In this document: piece after piece, positions 39,756-49,525 of the stretch
How positions within the stretch are numbered: the stretch's first letter is position 1
How the letters are laid out: the number at the start of each line of letters is the position of its first letter
NCBI RefSeq assembly: GCF_001592225.1
Contig: NZ_BCWN01000017.1
Span: forward strand, 1 to 64,000
Length of the DNA stretch: 64,000 nucleotides
Source of the DNA: Castellaniella caeni NBRC 101664
GTDB taxonomy: Bacteria; Pseudomonadota; Gammaproteobacteria; Burkholderiales; Burkholderiaceae_B
Direction: 5' to 3'
The notes under the pieces: generated by a model
What the model was told of the DNA's origin: nothing
The model's database searches: none
The model's input: only the letters and a program-made list of their open reading frames with translations
Made by a program: the position numbers and the translations under genes

Positions 39756-40000
39756 GGCAAGGCCCGGCTGGCGGCTTCGACCGCCGCTTGCGCCCGCTGC
39801 CGCTCCTGCAGTACCCGATCCATCTCCGCCAACAGCGGCCAGCGATCCAGCGCATCCTGCAGCGCCTGGCGGGCGGCGGCATCCAGGCCACCCGCCGCCG
39901 ACGCCCCCGGCGGGACGGGCAGCGACGTGACACGTCCGGATTGATTCTGGTCGTCCTGCGGGTCGTCACCCGGAGGCTGGGAAACCGTCGGGTGTGCCAT
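39752..40000 (-). CDS. bcsR: BcsR/BcsP-like small protein
   Basis: 82 aa from the ATG at 40000. That start is set by AAGGAG 8 bases upstream; longer in-frame versions lack it. The first 40 residues are Pro/Gly/Asp-rich and probably disordered. RWPLLAE at residues 53-59 is the motif I know from the C-terminal end of E. coli BcsR, followed here by a charged helix. It is translationally coupled to bcsQ, as in bcs operons, where BcsR and BcsQ form a heterocomplex. It might instead be named BcsP, the Pro-rich partner seen in betaproteobacteria. Confidence 0.68.
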   Translation of the reverse strand: MAHPTVSQPPGDDPQDDQNQSGRVTSLPVPPGASAAGGLDAAARQALQDALDRWPLLAEMDRVLQERQRAQAAVEAASRALP

Positions 40001-40367
40001 GAATGGGCTCCTTGGTGGCCTGAGACGGCGCCTGGCTGTCGCCGGAGCCCCCACTTGGCACGCAGGCAACGGCCATGCGCCCAGGCCCCATGACTCTTGC
40101 TGATCGAACATCTCACCATCCCCGTAACAGCGCCAGAGTTTTCACAACATTCTGTGTCTGGAAACGATAAGGGTTTCTGTAAAAATCGGTGAGGGATAGA
40201 TGGCTGACCAGCCGTTTGGCCTAAGATCAGCTGTCGGGATGAACCCCGCCGCCGCGAGGCGCGGCGGGCGTGCCAGGATAGCCGCCAGAGGGGCCAGGCA
40301 CGGCGCGATGGCGGCATCCGGGGCGGCCGCGAGACGGCCCGCAAGTGGGCCGCCCCGGCTTGGGTGC
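40001..40367. other. Intergenic region upstream of bcsRQ
   Basis: 367 bases without a credible gene. The left half (40110-40200) is AT-rich and probably carries the bcsRQ promoter on the minus strand. The right half holds two GC-rich stems: CCCGCCGC (40245-40252) with GCGGCGGG (40261-40268), and GGGGCGGCC (40320-40328) with GGCCGCCCC (40348-40356). The latter lies just beyond the enoyl-CoA hydratase stop and lacks a T run. Confidence 0.5.
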
Positions 40368-41144
40368 TCAGCGGTGCTTGAAATCGGGCTTGCGCTTTTC
40401 CACGAAGGCCTTCATGCCTTCTTTCTGGTCTTCGGTGGCAAACAGCGCGTGGAAATTGCGCCGCTCGAAGAGCAGCGATTCGTCCAGTGTGGCCTCGAAA
40501 GCGCGGTTGACGCACTCTTTGGCCATCATCACGGCAGGCAGCGACATGGCGGCGATGACCGTGGCGGCCTCGATGGCTTCGTCCAGCAGTTTTTCGACCG
40601 GCACGATGCGGGCCACCAGCCCAGCGCGCTCGGCTTCATGCACGTCCATCATGCGGCCCGTCAGGACGAGGTCCATGGCCTTGGCCTTGCCGACGGCGCG
40701 CGGCAGGCGCTGCGTGCCGCCGTAGCCGGGGATGACCCCGAGCTTGATTTCCGGCTGGCCGAACTTGGCGTTTTCGGCGGCGATGATGAAGTCGCACAGC
40801 ATGGCGAGTTCGCAGCCGCCCCCCAGGGCATAGCCCGAGACGGCGGCGATGATGGGCTTGCGCGCGCGGCGCAGCGCATCCCAGTTGCCGCCCAGGTAAT
40901 CCGCCTTGTAGACGTCCATGTACGACCAGTCGGCCATGGCACCGATGTCGGCCCCGGCGGCAAAGGCCTTCTCGCTGCCCGTGAGCACCAGGGCGCCGAT
41001 GTTGTCGTCGGCCTCGAAGGCGCGGATGGCCGCCGAGAGTTCGTCGATGACGGCATTGCTGAGTGCATTGAGAACCTGGGGCCGATTGAGGGTCAGCAGG
41101 CCCACGCGTCCACGAACTTCGACTTTTACCAGTGCTTCGCTCAT
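40368..41144 (-). CDS. Enoyl-CoA hydratase
   Basis: 258 aa crotonase-fold enzyme hydrating 2-trans-enoyl-CoA. Oxyanion-hole and catalytic segments are canonical: [23 protein letters not shown] with the first catalytic Glu, and [19 protein letters not shown] with the second. Length and sequence fit short-chain enoyl-CoA hydratases (Ech/PaaF/FadB1 group); the pathway is not set by neighbours. The start lies only 25 bases from the divergent M61 peptidase gene, so promoter elements must overlap coding sequence. Confidence 0.94.
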   Translation of the reverse strand: MSEALVKVEVRGRVGLLTLNRPQVLNALSNAVIDELSAAIRAFEADDNIGALVLTGSEKAFAAGADIGAMADWSYMDVYKADYLGGNWDALRRARKPIIAAVSGYALGGGCELAMLCDFIIAAENAKFGQPEIKLGVIPGYGGTQRLPRAVGKAKAMDLVLTGRMMDVHEAERAGLVARIVPVEKLLDEAIEAATVIAAMSLPAVMMAKECVNRAFEATLDESLLFERRNFHALFATEDQKEGMKAFVEKRKPDFKHR

Positions 41145-41169
41145 AGTGTCTCCAAAGTAAAATGCCAGG

Positions 41170-42966
41170 ATGAAAACTGAACTGATCCGCTACCGGGTGC
41201 AGCTGGCCGACCCGGCGGGCCACCGCTATCGCGTCCGGCTGACGATTCCGCACCCCGCCCCCGAAGGGCAGGCGCTGCGCTTGCCGGCCTGGATACCCGG
41301 CAGCTATCTGATCCGTGATTTTGCCCGACAGATCGAAACTCTGCAGGCCAGCGACGCACAAGGGCCGCTGGCCTGCCACAAGACCGACAGCCATACCTGG
41401 CAATGCGCGCCCGCCCATGGGCCGCTCACCCTCGACTACACCGTCTACGCTTGGGATCTTTCCGTGCGTGGCGCGCACTTCGACGACAGCCATGCCTTCT
41501 TCAATGGCTGCAGCCTGTTTCTGGCGGTTCTGGGGCAAGAAGACCGGGCCTGCCTGCTCGAACTGTGCGCCCCCGCACACACGCGCCACTGGCACGTCTA
41601 CACCAGCCTGCCGCCCGCCACCGGCCACGTCGGCTGCGCGCCGCTGCGCGGCTTTGGCTGCTATCTGGCACCCGACTACGACGCGCTCATCGACCACCCG
41701 GTCGAAATCGGCACACCGCAGCACATCAGCTTCGTGGCGCACGGGGCGGTGCACGACCTGGTCTTCACCGGGGTGGCGCCGCAGCTCGACCTCGAACGGC
41801 TGGCGGCGGACGCGCAGAAAATCTGCGCCGCGCAAATCGCGCTCTTCGAGCCCGACACCTGCCGCGCGCCCTTTCTGGACAGCGCCTCGCGCTACGTGTT
41901 TCTCGTCACGATCACGGGCGACGGCTACGGCGGACTCGAACACCGCGCCTCGACGGCCCTGATGGCCAGCCGCGCGGTGCTGCCCATGCGCGGCTGCGCG
42001 GCCCCCAAAGAATACGACACGTTTCTCGGGCTCGTCAGCCACGAATACTTCCACACCTGGAACGTCAAGCGCATCAAACCCGCAGCCTTTGCGCCGTACG
42101 ACCTCAGCCAGCCCAATCACACCGGACTGCTCTGGGTCTTCGAGGGCTTCACCTCGTACTACGACGATCTCATGCTCGTGCGCGCGGGCGTCATCGACGA
42201 GGCCGCCTACTTCAAGCTGCTGGCACGCACGCTCGATCAGGTCATGCGCGGCCCGGGGCGCGGCAAGCAGTCGGTGGCCGAAAGCTCGTTCGACGCCTGG
42301 ACTCGCTACTACAAACAGGACGAAAATTCGCCCAACGCGCTGGTGAGCTACTACACCAAGGGCGCGCTGGTGGCGCTGGGGCTCGACCTCGAAATCCGCC
42401 ACCACAGTGGCCAGACCCGCAGCCTGGACGACGTCATGCGGCTGCTCTGGGCGCGCTTCGGGCGTGATTTCTTCCAGGGCAAACCCGTGGGGCTGGCCGA
42501 AGACGCGCTGCCCGCGCTCATCCACGAAGCCACGGGGGTGGACACCGAAGACTTCATCCGCCGCTACGCGCTGGGCCGAGAAGACGTCCCCCTGCAGGCG
42601 CTGCTGGCGCGCACGGGCATCACGCTGGCAGGCGCCCCCGAACACCCGCGCCCCAGCCTCGACATCCGCACCCGGGCCGACGCCGGGGGGCTGCGCATCG
42701 CCACCGTCTACGAACACGGCCCCGCGCACCTGGCGGGGCTGTCGGCGGGCGATCTGCTGATCGCGCTCGACGGCCTGCGCGTCACCGACGCCGCCAGCCT
42801 CGACCAGCTGCTCGACGCCCACCAGGCGGGCGACACGGTCGTGCTGCACGCCTTCCGGCGCGACGAACTGCGCCAGTACAGCGCCGCGCTGGGGCCTGCG
42901 AGGCCGATCAAGCACACGCTCGCGCGCCTGCCTGGCGGGCACGACGCGCAGCCCGTCACCCCCTGA
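41170..42966 (+). CDS. M61-family metallopeptidase with PDZ domain
   Basis: 598 aa, with the M61 (glycyl aminopeptidase) N-terminal beta domain ([20 protein letters not shown]), the zinc site [16 protein letters not shown], and a downstream Glu in [18 protein letters not shown]-terminal PDZ domain spans about 495-585 ([20 protein letters not shown]). No signal peptide is visible, so it is probably cytosolic. It is commonly linked with folate or metabolic genes; here folB follows by 21 bases. Confidence 0.92.
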   Translation: MKTELIRYRVQLADPAGHRYRVRLTIPHPAPEGQALRLPAWIPGSYLIRDFARQIETLQASDAQGPLACHKTDSHTWQCAPAHGPLTLDYTVYAWDLSVRGAHFDDSHAFFNGCSLFLAVLGQEDRACLLELCAPAHTRHWHVYTSLPPATGHVGCAPLRGFGCYLAPDYDALIDHPVEIGTPQHISFVAHGAVHDLVFTGVAPQLDLERLAADAQKICAAQIALFEPDTCRAPFLDSASRYVFLVTITGDGYGGLEHRASTALMASRAVLPMRGCAAPKEYDTFLGLVSHEYFHTWNVKRIKPAAFAPYDLSQPNHTGLLWVFEGFTSYYDDLMLVRAGVIDEAAYFKLLARTLDQVMRGPGRGKQSVAESSFDAWTRYYKQDENSPNALVSYYTKGALVALGLDLEIRHHSGQTRSLDDVMRLLWARFGRDFFQGKPVGLAEDALPALIHEATGVDTEDFIRRYALGREDVPLQALLARTGITLAGAPEHPRPSLDIRTRADAGGLRIATVYEHGPAHLAGLSAGDLLIALDGLRVTDAASLDQLLDAHQAGDTVVLHAFRRDELRQYSAALGPARPIKHTLARLPGGHDAQPVTP

Positions 42967-42987
42967 CCCATCACCAACCCACACAAC

Positions 42988-43404
42988 ATGCACCCAGCCC
43001 ACGTTCAGCCCACGTCCGCCAGCCTCCCGGGCCTGCCAGCCACTCGCCGCATCATCCTGGACGACCTGCGGGTCTCGGCCTCGATCGGCATGCTCGACCA
43101 CGAACGCCAGGCGCGCCAGGCCCTGCGCATCCACGCCGAATTCGACACCGACGCCTCGCGCCGCGTGGACGACCACGACATCGGGACGGTGCTCGATTAC
43201 CGCCTGCTGCGCGCCGCCCTGATTGAAGAAGCCACCCAGGCACATACCGACCTGCTGGAAACCCTGGTCGATCGCACGCTGGCGCGCATCCTGCGCGATT
43301 TCCCCACGGTGCTGCACGCACGCATCCGCATCTGCAAACCGCAAGCCTTCGAAGATTGCGCCGCCGTCTGCATCGAACAGGCGCGCAGCCAGCCACCCGC
43401 CTAG
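42988..43404 (+). CDS. folB: Dihydroneopterin aldolase
   Basis: 138 aa. It cleaves 7,8-dihydroneopterin to 6-hydroxymethyl-dihydropterin in folate synthesis. IILDDLRVSASIGMLDHERQ carries the catalytic Glu/His region, and TVLDYRLLRAALIEEA and TLVDRTLARILRDFP follow. A Cys in FEDCAAVCIEQ replaces parts of the usual VGV segment but does not affect the catalytic site. It is probably co-transcribed with the M61 gene. The first 22 residues precede the conserved domain, so a later start is possible. Confidence 0.88.
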   Translation: MHPAHVQPTSASLPGLPATRRIILDDLRVSASIGMLDHERQARQALRIHAEFDTDASRRVDDHDIGTVLDYRLLRAALIEEATQAHTDLLETLVDRTLARILRDFPTVLHARIRICKPQAFEDCAAVCIEQARSQPPA

Positions 43405-43420
43405 TGTGCCCGGCCGCTGA

Positions 43421-44911
43421 CTACACCCAGTACATGGCCCCGACATCGTGGGTGAAAAGGGGCAGGTTCATGGGCACCCCCTTGAGGCCCTTGCGCGTCA
43501 CCGAACCGATCTGGGGCGTGAAAATCCAGGCGCTGGCGGCATCGTCGGCCAGCTTGCGCTGAATCTGGCGGAACAGGCGGTGCTGCTCGCGCGGGTTGCC
43601 GCTGATGGCATGGTTGACCACCAGCGCCCGAAACTCGGCGCTGTCGTAGCCGAAGTAGTAATCGGGGCGGGCGTAGATGGCGTAATCCAGTGGTTCGACG
43701 TGCAGGATGAGCGACAAGTCGAAGTGGCCGCGAAAGACCTGCGCCATCCAGGCTTCCCATGACATGGGCACCAGGCGCGCCTGCACGCCCACGGCCCGCA
43801 GGTAGCGGACCACGACTGGCCCGCCCCTGAGCGCGTAAGGCGTGGGCGGCAGGGCCAGATCCAGCGTCAGTGGAGCGCGCACGCCGGCCTCGCGCAGCAG
43901 GCTGCGGGCCTGGGCCGGATCGTACGGGTTCACCGCGGTGAGATTGATGAAATCGGACTCGCTGGGTGCAAAGTGGCTGCCGATCGCAACACCGTAGCGG
44001 TGCTGCACCTCGCGGATGAAGGCCTCGCGATCGATGGCCATCGTCAGGGCGCGGCGCACCCGGGCGTCGTTCAGGGGCGGCCGACGGTGGTTGATGGCCA
44101 CCAGGCCCTTGCCCGACGAGCTGCCCAGCAGCACCTCGTAGTCGCTCAGGTTCATCACGCCGTCCAGGCTGCCGCTGGCCGCCGCGAACAGGGCGTCGAG
44201 CTCGCCCGCGTGGATGGCGCGGATCTGCTCGGCGGGGTTGGAGATGAAGTGAAAGCTGGCCGCCGGGATGGCAGCGGCGTTGGCATCGCGAAACTCGCTC
44301 CAGCGGACGAGTTCGATTTCGCCGTCAGCCCCCCGGCGAACGAAGCGGTAGGGGCCGGTGCCAATGGGATGGCGCACCGCCTGGCCCGCGGTTTCGGGGT
44401 GCAAAATGGCCGCCGGGGGTTCGCCCAGGCGAAACGTCAGGAAGGGGTCGGCGTGCCGCAAGGTGATCTCGACCGTCTGCGCGTCCAGCGCGCGGACGGC
44501 CGCCATGTTCTGCCAGGTTTCCACCAGCTTGTTGGCGGTGCCCAGCGCCTGGGCCCGCAACAGGCTGGACGCCACCACGGCGGCATCCAGCCGCGAACCA
44601 TCGTGAAACAGCACCCCGGGGCGCACGCTGAAGCGGTAGCGCAGGCGGTCGTCGGAGATATCCCAGTGGCTGGCCAGGCAGGGAACGACCTGGCTGTCTT
44701 CCAGCACTTTGGTGAGCCCCTCGAAAATATTGCAATGCACCACTTCGCCGATGGCCGCCGCGGGCGCGCGCGTCGGATCGAGGCTGTCGGGCCGCAGGGA
44801 CAGGCCGATGGTCACGGCCTGATACTGGCTGCGAGCCCGCGCCGACCTGGGCACGCTGGCGGTGGCGGCCCACACCCAGGGAAAGGAAATCATCGCACGA
44901 CGAGAAATCAC
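43421..44911 (-). CDS. Peptide/nickel-type (SBP family 5) substrate-binding protein
   Basis: 496 aa periplasmic binding protein of the DppA/OppA type. The N terminus, MISRRAMISFPWVWAATASV, has an SRRxM pattern resembling a twin-arginine signal. The body has the family segments ILHPETAGQAVRHPIGTGPY, ALTMAIDREAFIREV and VNPYDPAQARSLLREAGV. The GTG at 44911 follows an AGGGG. No permease genes are adjacent, so this is an orphan. The ligand is unknown. Confidence 0.88.
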   Translation of the reverse strand: MISRRAMISFPWVWAATASVPRSARARSQYQAVTIGLSLRPDSLDPTRAPAAAIGEVVHCNIFEGLTKVLEDSQVVPCLASHWDISDDRLRYRFSVRPGVLFHDGSRLDAAVVASSLLRAQALGTANKLVETWQNMAAVRALDAQTVEITLRHADPFLTFRLGEPPAAILHPETAGQAVRHPIGTGPYRFVRRGADGEIELVRWSEFRDANAAAIPAASFHFISNPAEQIRAIHAGELDALFAAASGSLDGVMNLSDYEVLLGSSSGKGLVAINHRRPPLNDARVRRALTMAIDREAFIREVQHRYGVAIGSHFAPSESDFINLTAVNPYDPAQARSLLREAGVRAPLTLDLALPPTPYALRGGPVVVRYLRAVGVQARLVPMSWEAWMAQVFRGHFDLSLILHVEPLDYAIYARPDYYFGYDSAEFRALVVNHAISGNPREQHRLFRQIQRKLADDAASAWIFTPQIGSVTRKGLKGVPMNLPLFTHDVGAMYWV

Positions 44912-45029
44912 CGGAAAACCCCTGGCAAAACAAACGTGACAAGTACTTACACAGTAAGATGCTCACATTATCACCGACGCATGACACCACGGCGCAGTAC
45001 GCCATGAATGCTTCAAGCCGACATCCAAC

Positions 45030-46583
45030 ATGAGCCTCGAACACCTGAGCCCCTGGCGCAAATCCGCCCTGGTGCTGACCCTCGTGTCCGGCATCCTGAT
45101 GATTCTAGGCGGCATGCTGGCCTACCGCATCATGCAGCAGCGCCACGTGCAGGAAATCGAACGCGAAATGCAGCTGATCAACAAGCTGCAGTCGCAAAAT
45201 GTCTACACTTGGCGCCATGCCCGCCTCACTGAGGCCGACCTGCTCACCGGCGCGCCCCTGTTCGGCGAGGCCATCGCCAACTGGCTGCACGCGCGCGCGG
45301 CGCTGGACACCGAGGCCAACAGCTGGCGCGCGCCCATTCTCAGCCAGCTGCGCCAGCTCACTGAACAAGCCAACTACGACGCCGTCTACCTGCTGGACAC
45401 GTCGGGGCGCGTGCTGCTGAGCCCCGGCAGCCCCCGGCAGCGGGCCCTGCCGCCGCAAGAGCAACTGGCGCTCGAACAGGCCCTGAGCCAGGCGCGCGCG
45501 GCCACCGTCGAGCCGCACCGCGACCCCAGCTTCGCCTTTCCCTATTTCAGCCTGGTCGCGCCCATCTACCTGAACGACGAACCGATCGCCGCCGTCTGGA
45601 TGGTGATGGACGTGCGCAAGTCGCTGTTCCCGCTGGTTGATCAGTGGCCGTCGGCCAGCCGCACGGCGGAATCCGCCATCGTCACGCGTGACGGCTCGGG
45701 GGTGCGCCTGCTCAGTCCGCTGCACGACCAGCCCGAGGCCGCCCTGCGCTTTCGTATTTCAAGCGCCCACCAGCAAGACCCCATGGTGCTGGCCGCCAGC
45801 GGCATGCGCGGCCTGTTCGAGGGCACGGACTACCGCGACCAGGCGGTGATCGCCGTGGCCTCGCCGGTGCCGGGCTCGCCCTGGTATCTCGTCTCGAAGA
45901 TCGACAAGGCCGAAGCGCTGCACAGCCGCACCCGCGACGCCTGGATGATTCTGCTGCCGGTACTGGCCGGCCTGCTCTGCATCTGGCTGGCCCTAGCCTA
46001 CGTCCAGCACCTGGCCTGGCGCCAGGAACGCCTGCTCAAAGAACTGCTCGAAAGGCAGGTGCGCCACGACCCGCTCACGCAGCTGGCCAACCGCGTGGCG
46101 CTGAACGAGCGCTTCGAGCTGAACTGGCATCAGGCGCTGCGCAAGCGCCAGCCCCTGTCGGTACTGATGATCGATGTGGATCACTTCAAGGAATACAACG
46201 ACCACTTCGGCCACGTATCGGGCGACCACTGTCTCAAGCGCATCGCCGACATCCTGGCGGCGGCGACGCGCCGCGCCACCGACCTGGCGGCCCGCTACGG
46301 CGGCGAAGAGTTCGTCATCCTGCTGCCGGACACCACCGCCGAGCGCGCCTGGCAGCTGGCGCGGCAGCTGTGCCAGGCCGTGCACGAAGCGGAGATCCCG
46401 CACCCGCTGTCGCGGCACGACCAGCGGGTCACCATCAGCATCGGCCTGAGCACTTTCGTGGCCGACCATGCCACGGCGGGCAGCAGCTTCACGAAAGTCC
46501 GCAAGGCCATGCTCGAACAGGCCGACGCCGCGCTCTACGAGGCCAAGCGGGCCGGGCGCAACCAGGTGGCCATGGCGCCCTGA
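45030..46583 (+). CDS. Membrane-bound diguanylate cyclase
   Basis: 517 aa. TM1 (about 13-33), a periplasmic dCACHE-like sensor region (about 34-300) and TM2 (about 305-325) precede a GGDEF domain (about 345-515). The active site is RYGGEEFVILLP, and the RATD five residues before GGEEF is a proper RxxD inhibitory site, so it should make cyclic-di-GMP with product feedback. DVDHFKEYND and DPLTQLANR are standard. It is divergent from the binding-protein gene, with 118 bases between them. Confidence 0.95.
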   Translation: MSLEHLSPWRKSALVLTLVSGILMILGGMLAYRIMQQRHVQEIEREMQLINKLQSQNVYTWRHARLTEADLLTGAPLFGEAIANWLHARAALDTEANSWRAPILSQLRQLTEQANYDAVYLLDTSGRVLLSPGSPRQRALPPQEQLALEQALSQARAATVEPHRDPSFAFPYFSLVAPIYLNDEPIAAVWMVMDVRKSLFPLVDQWPSASRTAESAIVTRDGSGVRLLSPLHDQPEAALRFRISSAHQQDPMVLAASGMRGLFEGTDYRDQAVIAVASPVPGSPWYLVSKIDKAEALHSRTRDAWMILLPVLAGLLCIWLALAYVQHLAWRQERLLKELLERQVRHDPLTQLANRVALNERFELNWHQALRKRQPLSVLMIDVDHFKEYNDHFGHVSGDHCLKRIADILAAATRRATDLAARYGGEEFVILLPDTTAERAWQLARQLCQAVHEAEIPHPLSRHDQRVTISIGLSTFVADHATAGSSFTKVRKAMLEQADAALYEAKRAGRNQVAMAP

Positions 46584-46658
46584 GGCGCGCCACGCCCCGG
46601 CGGTTTCGCCTTCCGCAGGCAAGACGCCCGCAGGTGCGCCGTTTCGCGGACGCGACAC

Positions 46659-48761
46659 CTACGCACACACGTGAAAGCGCAGGAAGGCCCCGACCGGCAC
46701 CTGGGCCAGGCGGTCGATATCGCGGCTACGCACCACGGCAATGACGGGATAGCCGCCCGTCAGGGGGTGATCGGCCAGAAACAGCACGGGCTGGCCGTCG
46801 GTCGGCACCTGAATCGCCCCGGCGACCGCGCCCTCGCTGGGCAGCTCTTGATCGTTCGAGCGCCGCAACGGCCGCGCCCCCGCCAGGCGCATCCCCACCC
46901 GGTTGGATTGTGGCGTCACCCGCCACGCCTGGGCCGCCAGCAACGCCAGGGCCTCCGGGGCAAACCAGTCGTCCCGTGGCCCGGGGATGACCTCGACGGT
47001 CACCACGTCACCCGGCTGCGGCAGCGGCGCCGTGCGCTGCGGTTGTCGCTGCGCCCATCCAAGGGACTGTGTCTGTGCCTGCACACAATGATTGTCGGAC
47101 GTCCGGCCTTCCCTCTGCCCATCCGCCGTGAGGCCGGGCGCAGCGGGCGGACAGAGCGGCGCACCGCTGGCCGCAGTGCTGTCAACGACAACACCGGCTG
47201 GTGTATCGCTGCGGGCATCGCCGCTTGAGCCGCTGCCAGGCGACGCATCGGGTGCGCCGATTTCGAGCCGGTCGCCGGGGCGCACAGGGGCGGGCCCGAT
47301 GCCCGCCAGCACGTCCGTGGCGCAGCTGCCCAGCACGGGCGGGACGGCCCAGCCGCCGCGCACCGCGACGTAGCAACGCACCCCGGCGCGGGGCGCACCG
47401 ATGCGCAGCACTTGCCCGTCTTCCAGGCGCAAGGCGTGTCCGGCGGCCGCGGGCAGTCGCACGCCCGACGCGGTGGTGAGAAATACCGGTGCCTGTGCCC
47501 CCGTGACGGCCACCACGGCCCGCCCATGGCACGACAGCCGCAAGCCGCCCAGGGCGTTCTCCAGCACCGCCAGCCCCGGTGGATTGCCCACCAGCTGGTT
47601 GGCCTGCCGCGCCGCCGCGCGATCGAGCGCCCCGGAACGAGAAACCCCCAGCCCCGCCAGCCCGGGCCGCCCCAGATCCTGAAACAAGGTCTGAGCGCCC
47701 GCGCGCAACACCTCCAGGCAAGCAGCCCCCCGCCCCGCCGTGTTCCGTGCTGCCGCGCTCGGCGCCGCAGCCCCCTGCTCTACCGCACTCTGCTCTACCG
47801 CATCCCGTCCTGCCGCATCCCGTCCTGCCGCATCCTGCTCCGCCATCGCCCGCCCTGCGGTCAAAGTACCGCGGGCGCCGGGTTGCGCGAGGCGGCGCTC
47901 GACAGCGCCGGACGCGGGCAGGCTGACGCGGACAGCGGGATCGTCCAGGTCGATGAACCGCACCTGGAAGCCCGGCTGGATGAGGGCGGGCTCGGCGCGG
48001 TGCAAGTCCCACATCCGCACGGGCGTCACCCCCAGCAGCTGCCAGCCGCCAGGGCTTTCCGAGGGATACACGGCGCTGAACCCGCCGGCAAGCGCCACCG
48101 ACCCTGCGGGCACCCGGGTGCGTGGACTGGGTCGGCGCGGCACACCCCCAAAGCATGGATCGCCCCCGGCCAGATAGACAAAGCCCGGCGCAAACCCGGC
48201 AAAGGCGGCCTGATACACGCTACCGGTGTGCCGTTCGACGACTTCGCGCCGTGTCAGCCCCAGCCAGTCGGCAACGGCATCGAGGTCTTCGCCGACGTAA
48301 TGGACGGGGATTTCGACCAGACGGCCAGATGTCGGCTGTGGTTGTGGTTGTACTGGCGTAGAGGTCGGCTCGGGCACCTGTGCCAGGCATCGGTGCAGCC
48401 ATGCGCACACGACAGGCCGCGCGATTTGATCGGGGCGGAAGCGCACCAGCAAGGTGCGCGCCGCAGGAATGAGATCGGTCACCCCCGGAGGCCGACTGTC
48501 GCGGGCCACCGGAAACAGCGCCAGAATCTGATCGAGCGACCGCCATTCGAGCAGCACGGCGGCGTCTCCACAAGACAGCAAACGAGGCGCCGCGTCCCCA
48601 GGCGAGCCACAGGACAAGCCCAGCGAGGCCAGCAACGCCGACGAGCCGCCAGCCGGGTCTGGCGAAGTGCCAGGCGCTGCCGACAGCGTGGACGAACCGT
48701 CCGTCGCACTTGGCGAGGCCGACGAAGCACCGGAACCGGACGGGCCAGAGGGGGCGGCCAT
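46659..48761 (-). CDS. pxpBC: Fused 5-oxoprolinase subunits PxpB-PxpC
   Basis: 700 aa. An N-terminal low-complexity Ser/Gly/Ala segment (about 1-60) precedes a PxpB/KipI-type domain (about 60-290) with VEIPVHYVGEDLDAVADWLG, HTGSVYQAAFAGFAPGFVYL and VALAGGFSAVYP. A linker (about 305-345) made of EQDAAGRD-type repeats leads to a PxpC/KipA domain (about 346-700) with LFQDLGRPGLAGLGVSRSGA and ILENALGG-like and VIPGPRDDWF segments. With PxpA this hydrolyses 5-oxoproline to glutamate using ATP. PxpC also has a 70-residue Ser/Gln-rich insert near 500-570. The B and C subunits are separate genes in E. coli. Start overlaps the pxpA stop (TGATG). Confidence 0.87.
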   Translation of the reverse strand: MAAPSGPSGSGASSASPSATDGSSTLSAAPGTSPDPAGGSSALLASLGLSCGSPGDAAPRLLSCGDAAVLLEWRSLDQILALFPVARDSRPPGVTDLIPAARTLLVRFRPDQIARPVVCAWLHRCLAQVPEPTSTPVQPQPQPTSGRLVEIPVHYVGEDLDAVADWLGLTRREVVERHTGSVYQAAFAGFAPGFVYLAGGDPCFGGVPRRPSPRTRVPAGSVALAGGFSAVYPSESPGGWQLLGVTPVRMWDLHRAEPALIQPGFQVRFIDLDDPAVRVSLPASGAVERRLAQPGARGTLTAGRAMAEQDAAGRDAAGRDAVEQSAVEQGAAAPSAAARNTAGRGAACLEVLRAGAQTLFQDLGRPGLAGLGVSRSGALDRAAARQANQLVGNPPGLAVLENALGGLRLSCHGRAVVAVTGAQAPVFLTTASGVRLPAAAGHALRLEDGQVLRIGAPRAGVRCYVAVRGGWAVPPVLGSCATDVLAGIGPAPVRPGDRLEIGAPDASPGSGSSGDARSDTPAGVVVDSTAASGAPLCPPAAPGLTADGQREGRTSDNHCVQAQTQSLGWAQRQPQRTAPLPQPGDVVTVEVIPGPRDDWFAPEALALLAAQAWRVTPQSNRVGMRLAGARPLRRSNDQELPSEGAVAGAIQVPTDGQPVLFLADHPLTGGYPVIAVVRSRDIDRLAQVPVGAFLRFHVCA
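47781..47840. repeat. Four 15-bp tandem repeats in the pxpBC linker
   Basis: Imperfect 15-base units start at 47781, 47796, 47811 and 47826; the central two share TGCCGCATCCCGTCC or differ by one base. They encode the five-residue DAAGR-like repeats that link the PxpB and PxpC domains. Being in frame, changes in copy number would alter linker length without breaking the gene. Confidence 0.75.
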
Positions 48762-49525
48762 CAGGCCTCCAGGGCTGCGGCAAAGGGCCGCAGCGCGACG
48801 CCGGCGGCATCCAGCCGGGCGCGCACGGCGCGCGCCATCGCCACGGCGCCGGGGCTGTCGCCATGCACGCAGATGGAATCCGCCTGCACGCGGATCGGCG
48901 TGCCGTCGATGGCGGGCAGCGTCCCGGTGCGCACCCAGTCGAGCATGCGCGCCGCCACGTGGTCGGGATCGTGCAGCACGGCGCCGGGCGCGTGCCGGGG
49001 CACCAGCCCGCCATCGGGCCGGTAGGCCCGGTCGGCAAACGCCTCGGCCACGGCCCGCAGGCCACGCTGCCGCGCCCAATCGAGCACTGGCGCCCCCGCC
49101 AAGCCCACGAACGTCAGCCGGGGATCGAGGCTGAGGATGGCCGTGAGGACGTCGTCGGCCTGGCGCGCATCCCGCGCGATGGTGTTGTACAGCGCGCCAT
49201 GCGGCTTGACGTAGCGCACCTGGGTGCCCGCCGCCGCAGCCAGGCCCTGCAAGGCACCAATCTGGTAGATGACGTCGGCCACCAGCTCGGCGCTGGAGGG
49301 CGCCATGGCCCGGCGGCCAAACCCGGCGAGGTCGCGGTAGCCGACATGCGCGCCCACCGCCACCCCGCGGGCCGCCGCCGCCCGCAGCGTACGCAATATG
49401 CCCGCCGGGTCTCCGGCATGAAAGCCGCAGGCCACGTTGGCGCTGGTGACAACCGCCAGCATGCTGGCATCGTCGCCCATCGTCCAGGCGCCGAAGCTTT
49501 CCCCGAGATCGCTGTTCAAGTCCAC
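48761..49525 (-). CDS. pxpA: 5-oxoprolinase subunit PxpA
   Basis: 254 aa LamB/YcsF-family protein. The protein opens [20 protein letters not shown] and contains [35 protein letters not shown] and [14 protein letters not shown], with the metal-binding His and Asp residues. The GTG start at 49525 is used because the family starts here. It is the first gene of pxpA-pxpBC. Confidence 0.94.
   Translation of the reverse strand: MDLNSDLGESFGAWTMGDDASMLAVVTSANVACGFHAGDPAGILRTLRAAAARGVAVGAHVGYRDLAGFGRRAMAPSSAELVADVIYQIGALQGLAAAAGTQVRYVKPHGALYNTIARDARQADDVLTAILSLDPRLTFVGLAGAPVLDWARQRGLRAVAEAFADRAYRPDGGLVPRHAPGAVLHDPDHVAARMLDWVRTGTLPAIDGTPIRVQADSICVHGDSPGAVAMARAVRARLDAAGVALRPFAAALEA

Noticed and set aside
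40245-40268. GC-rich stem upstream of bcsRQ as a terminator
   Set aside because: No T run on either strand; such stems are common in this GC-rich DNA.
46584-46658. Terminator between the diguanylate cyclase and pxpBC
   Set aside because: The gap has short GC stems but no U tract in either direction.
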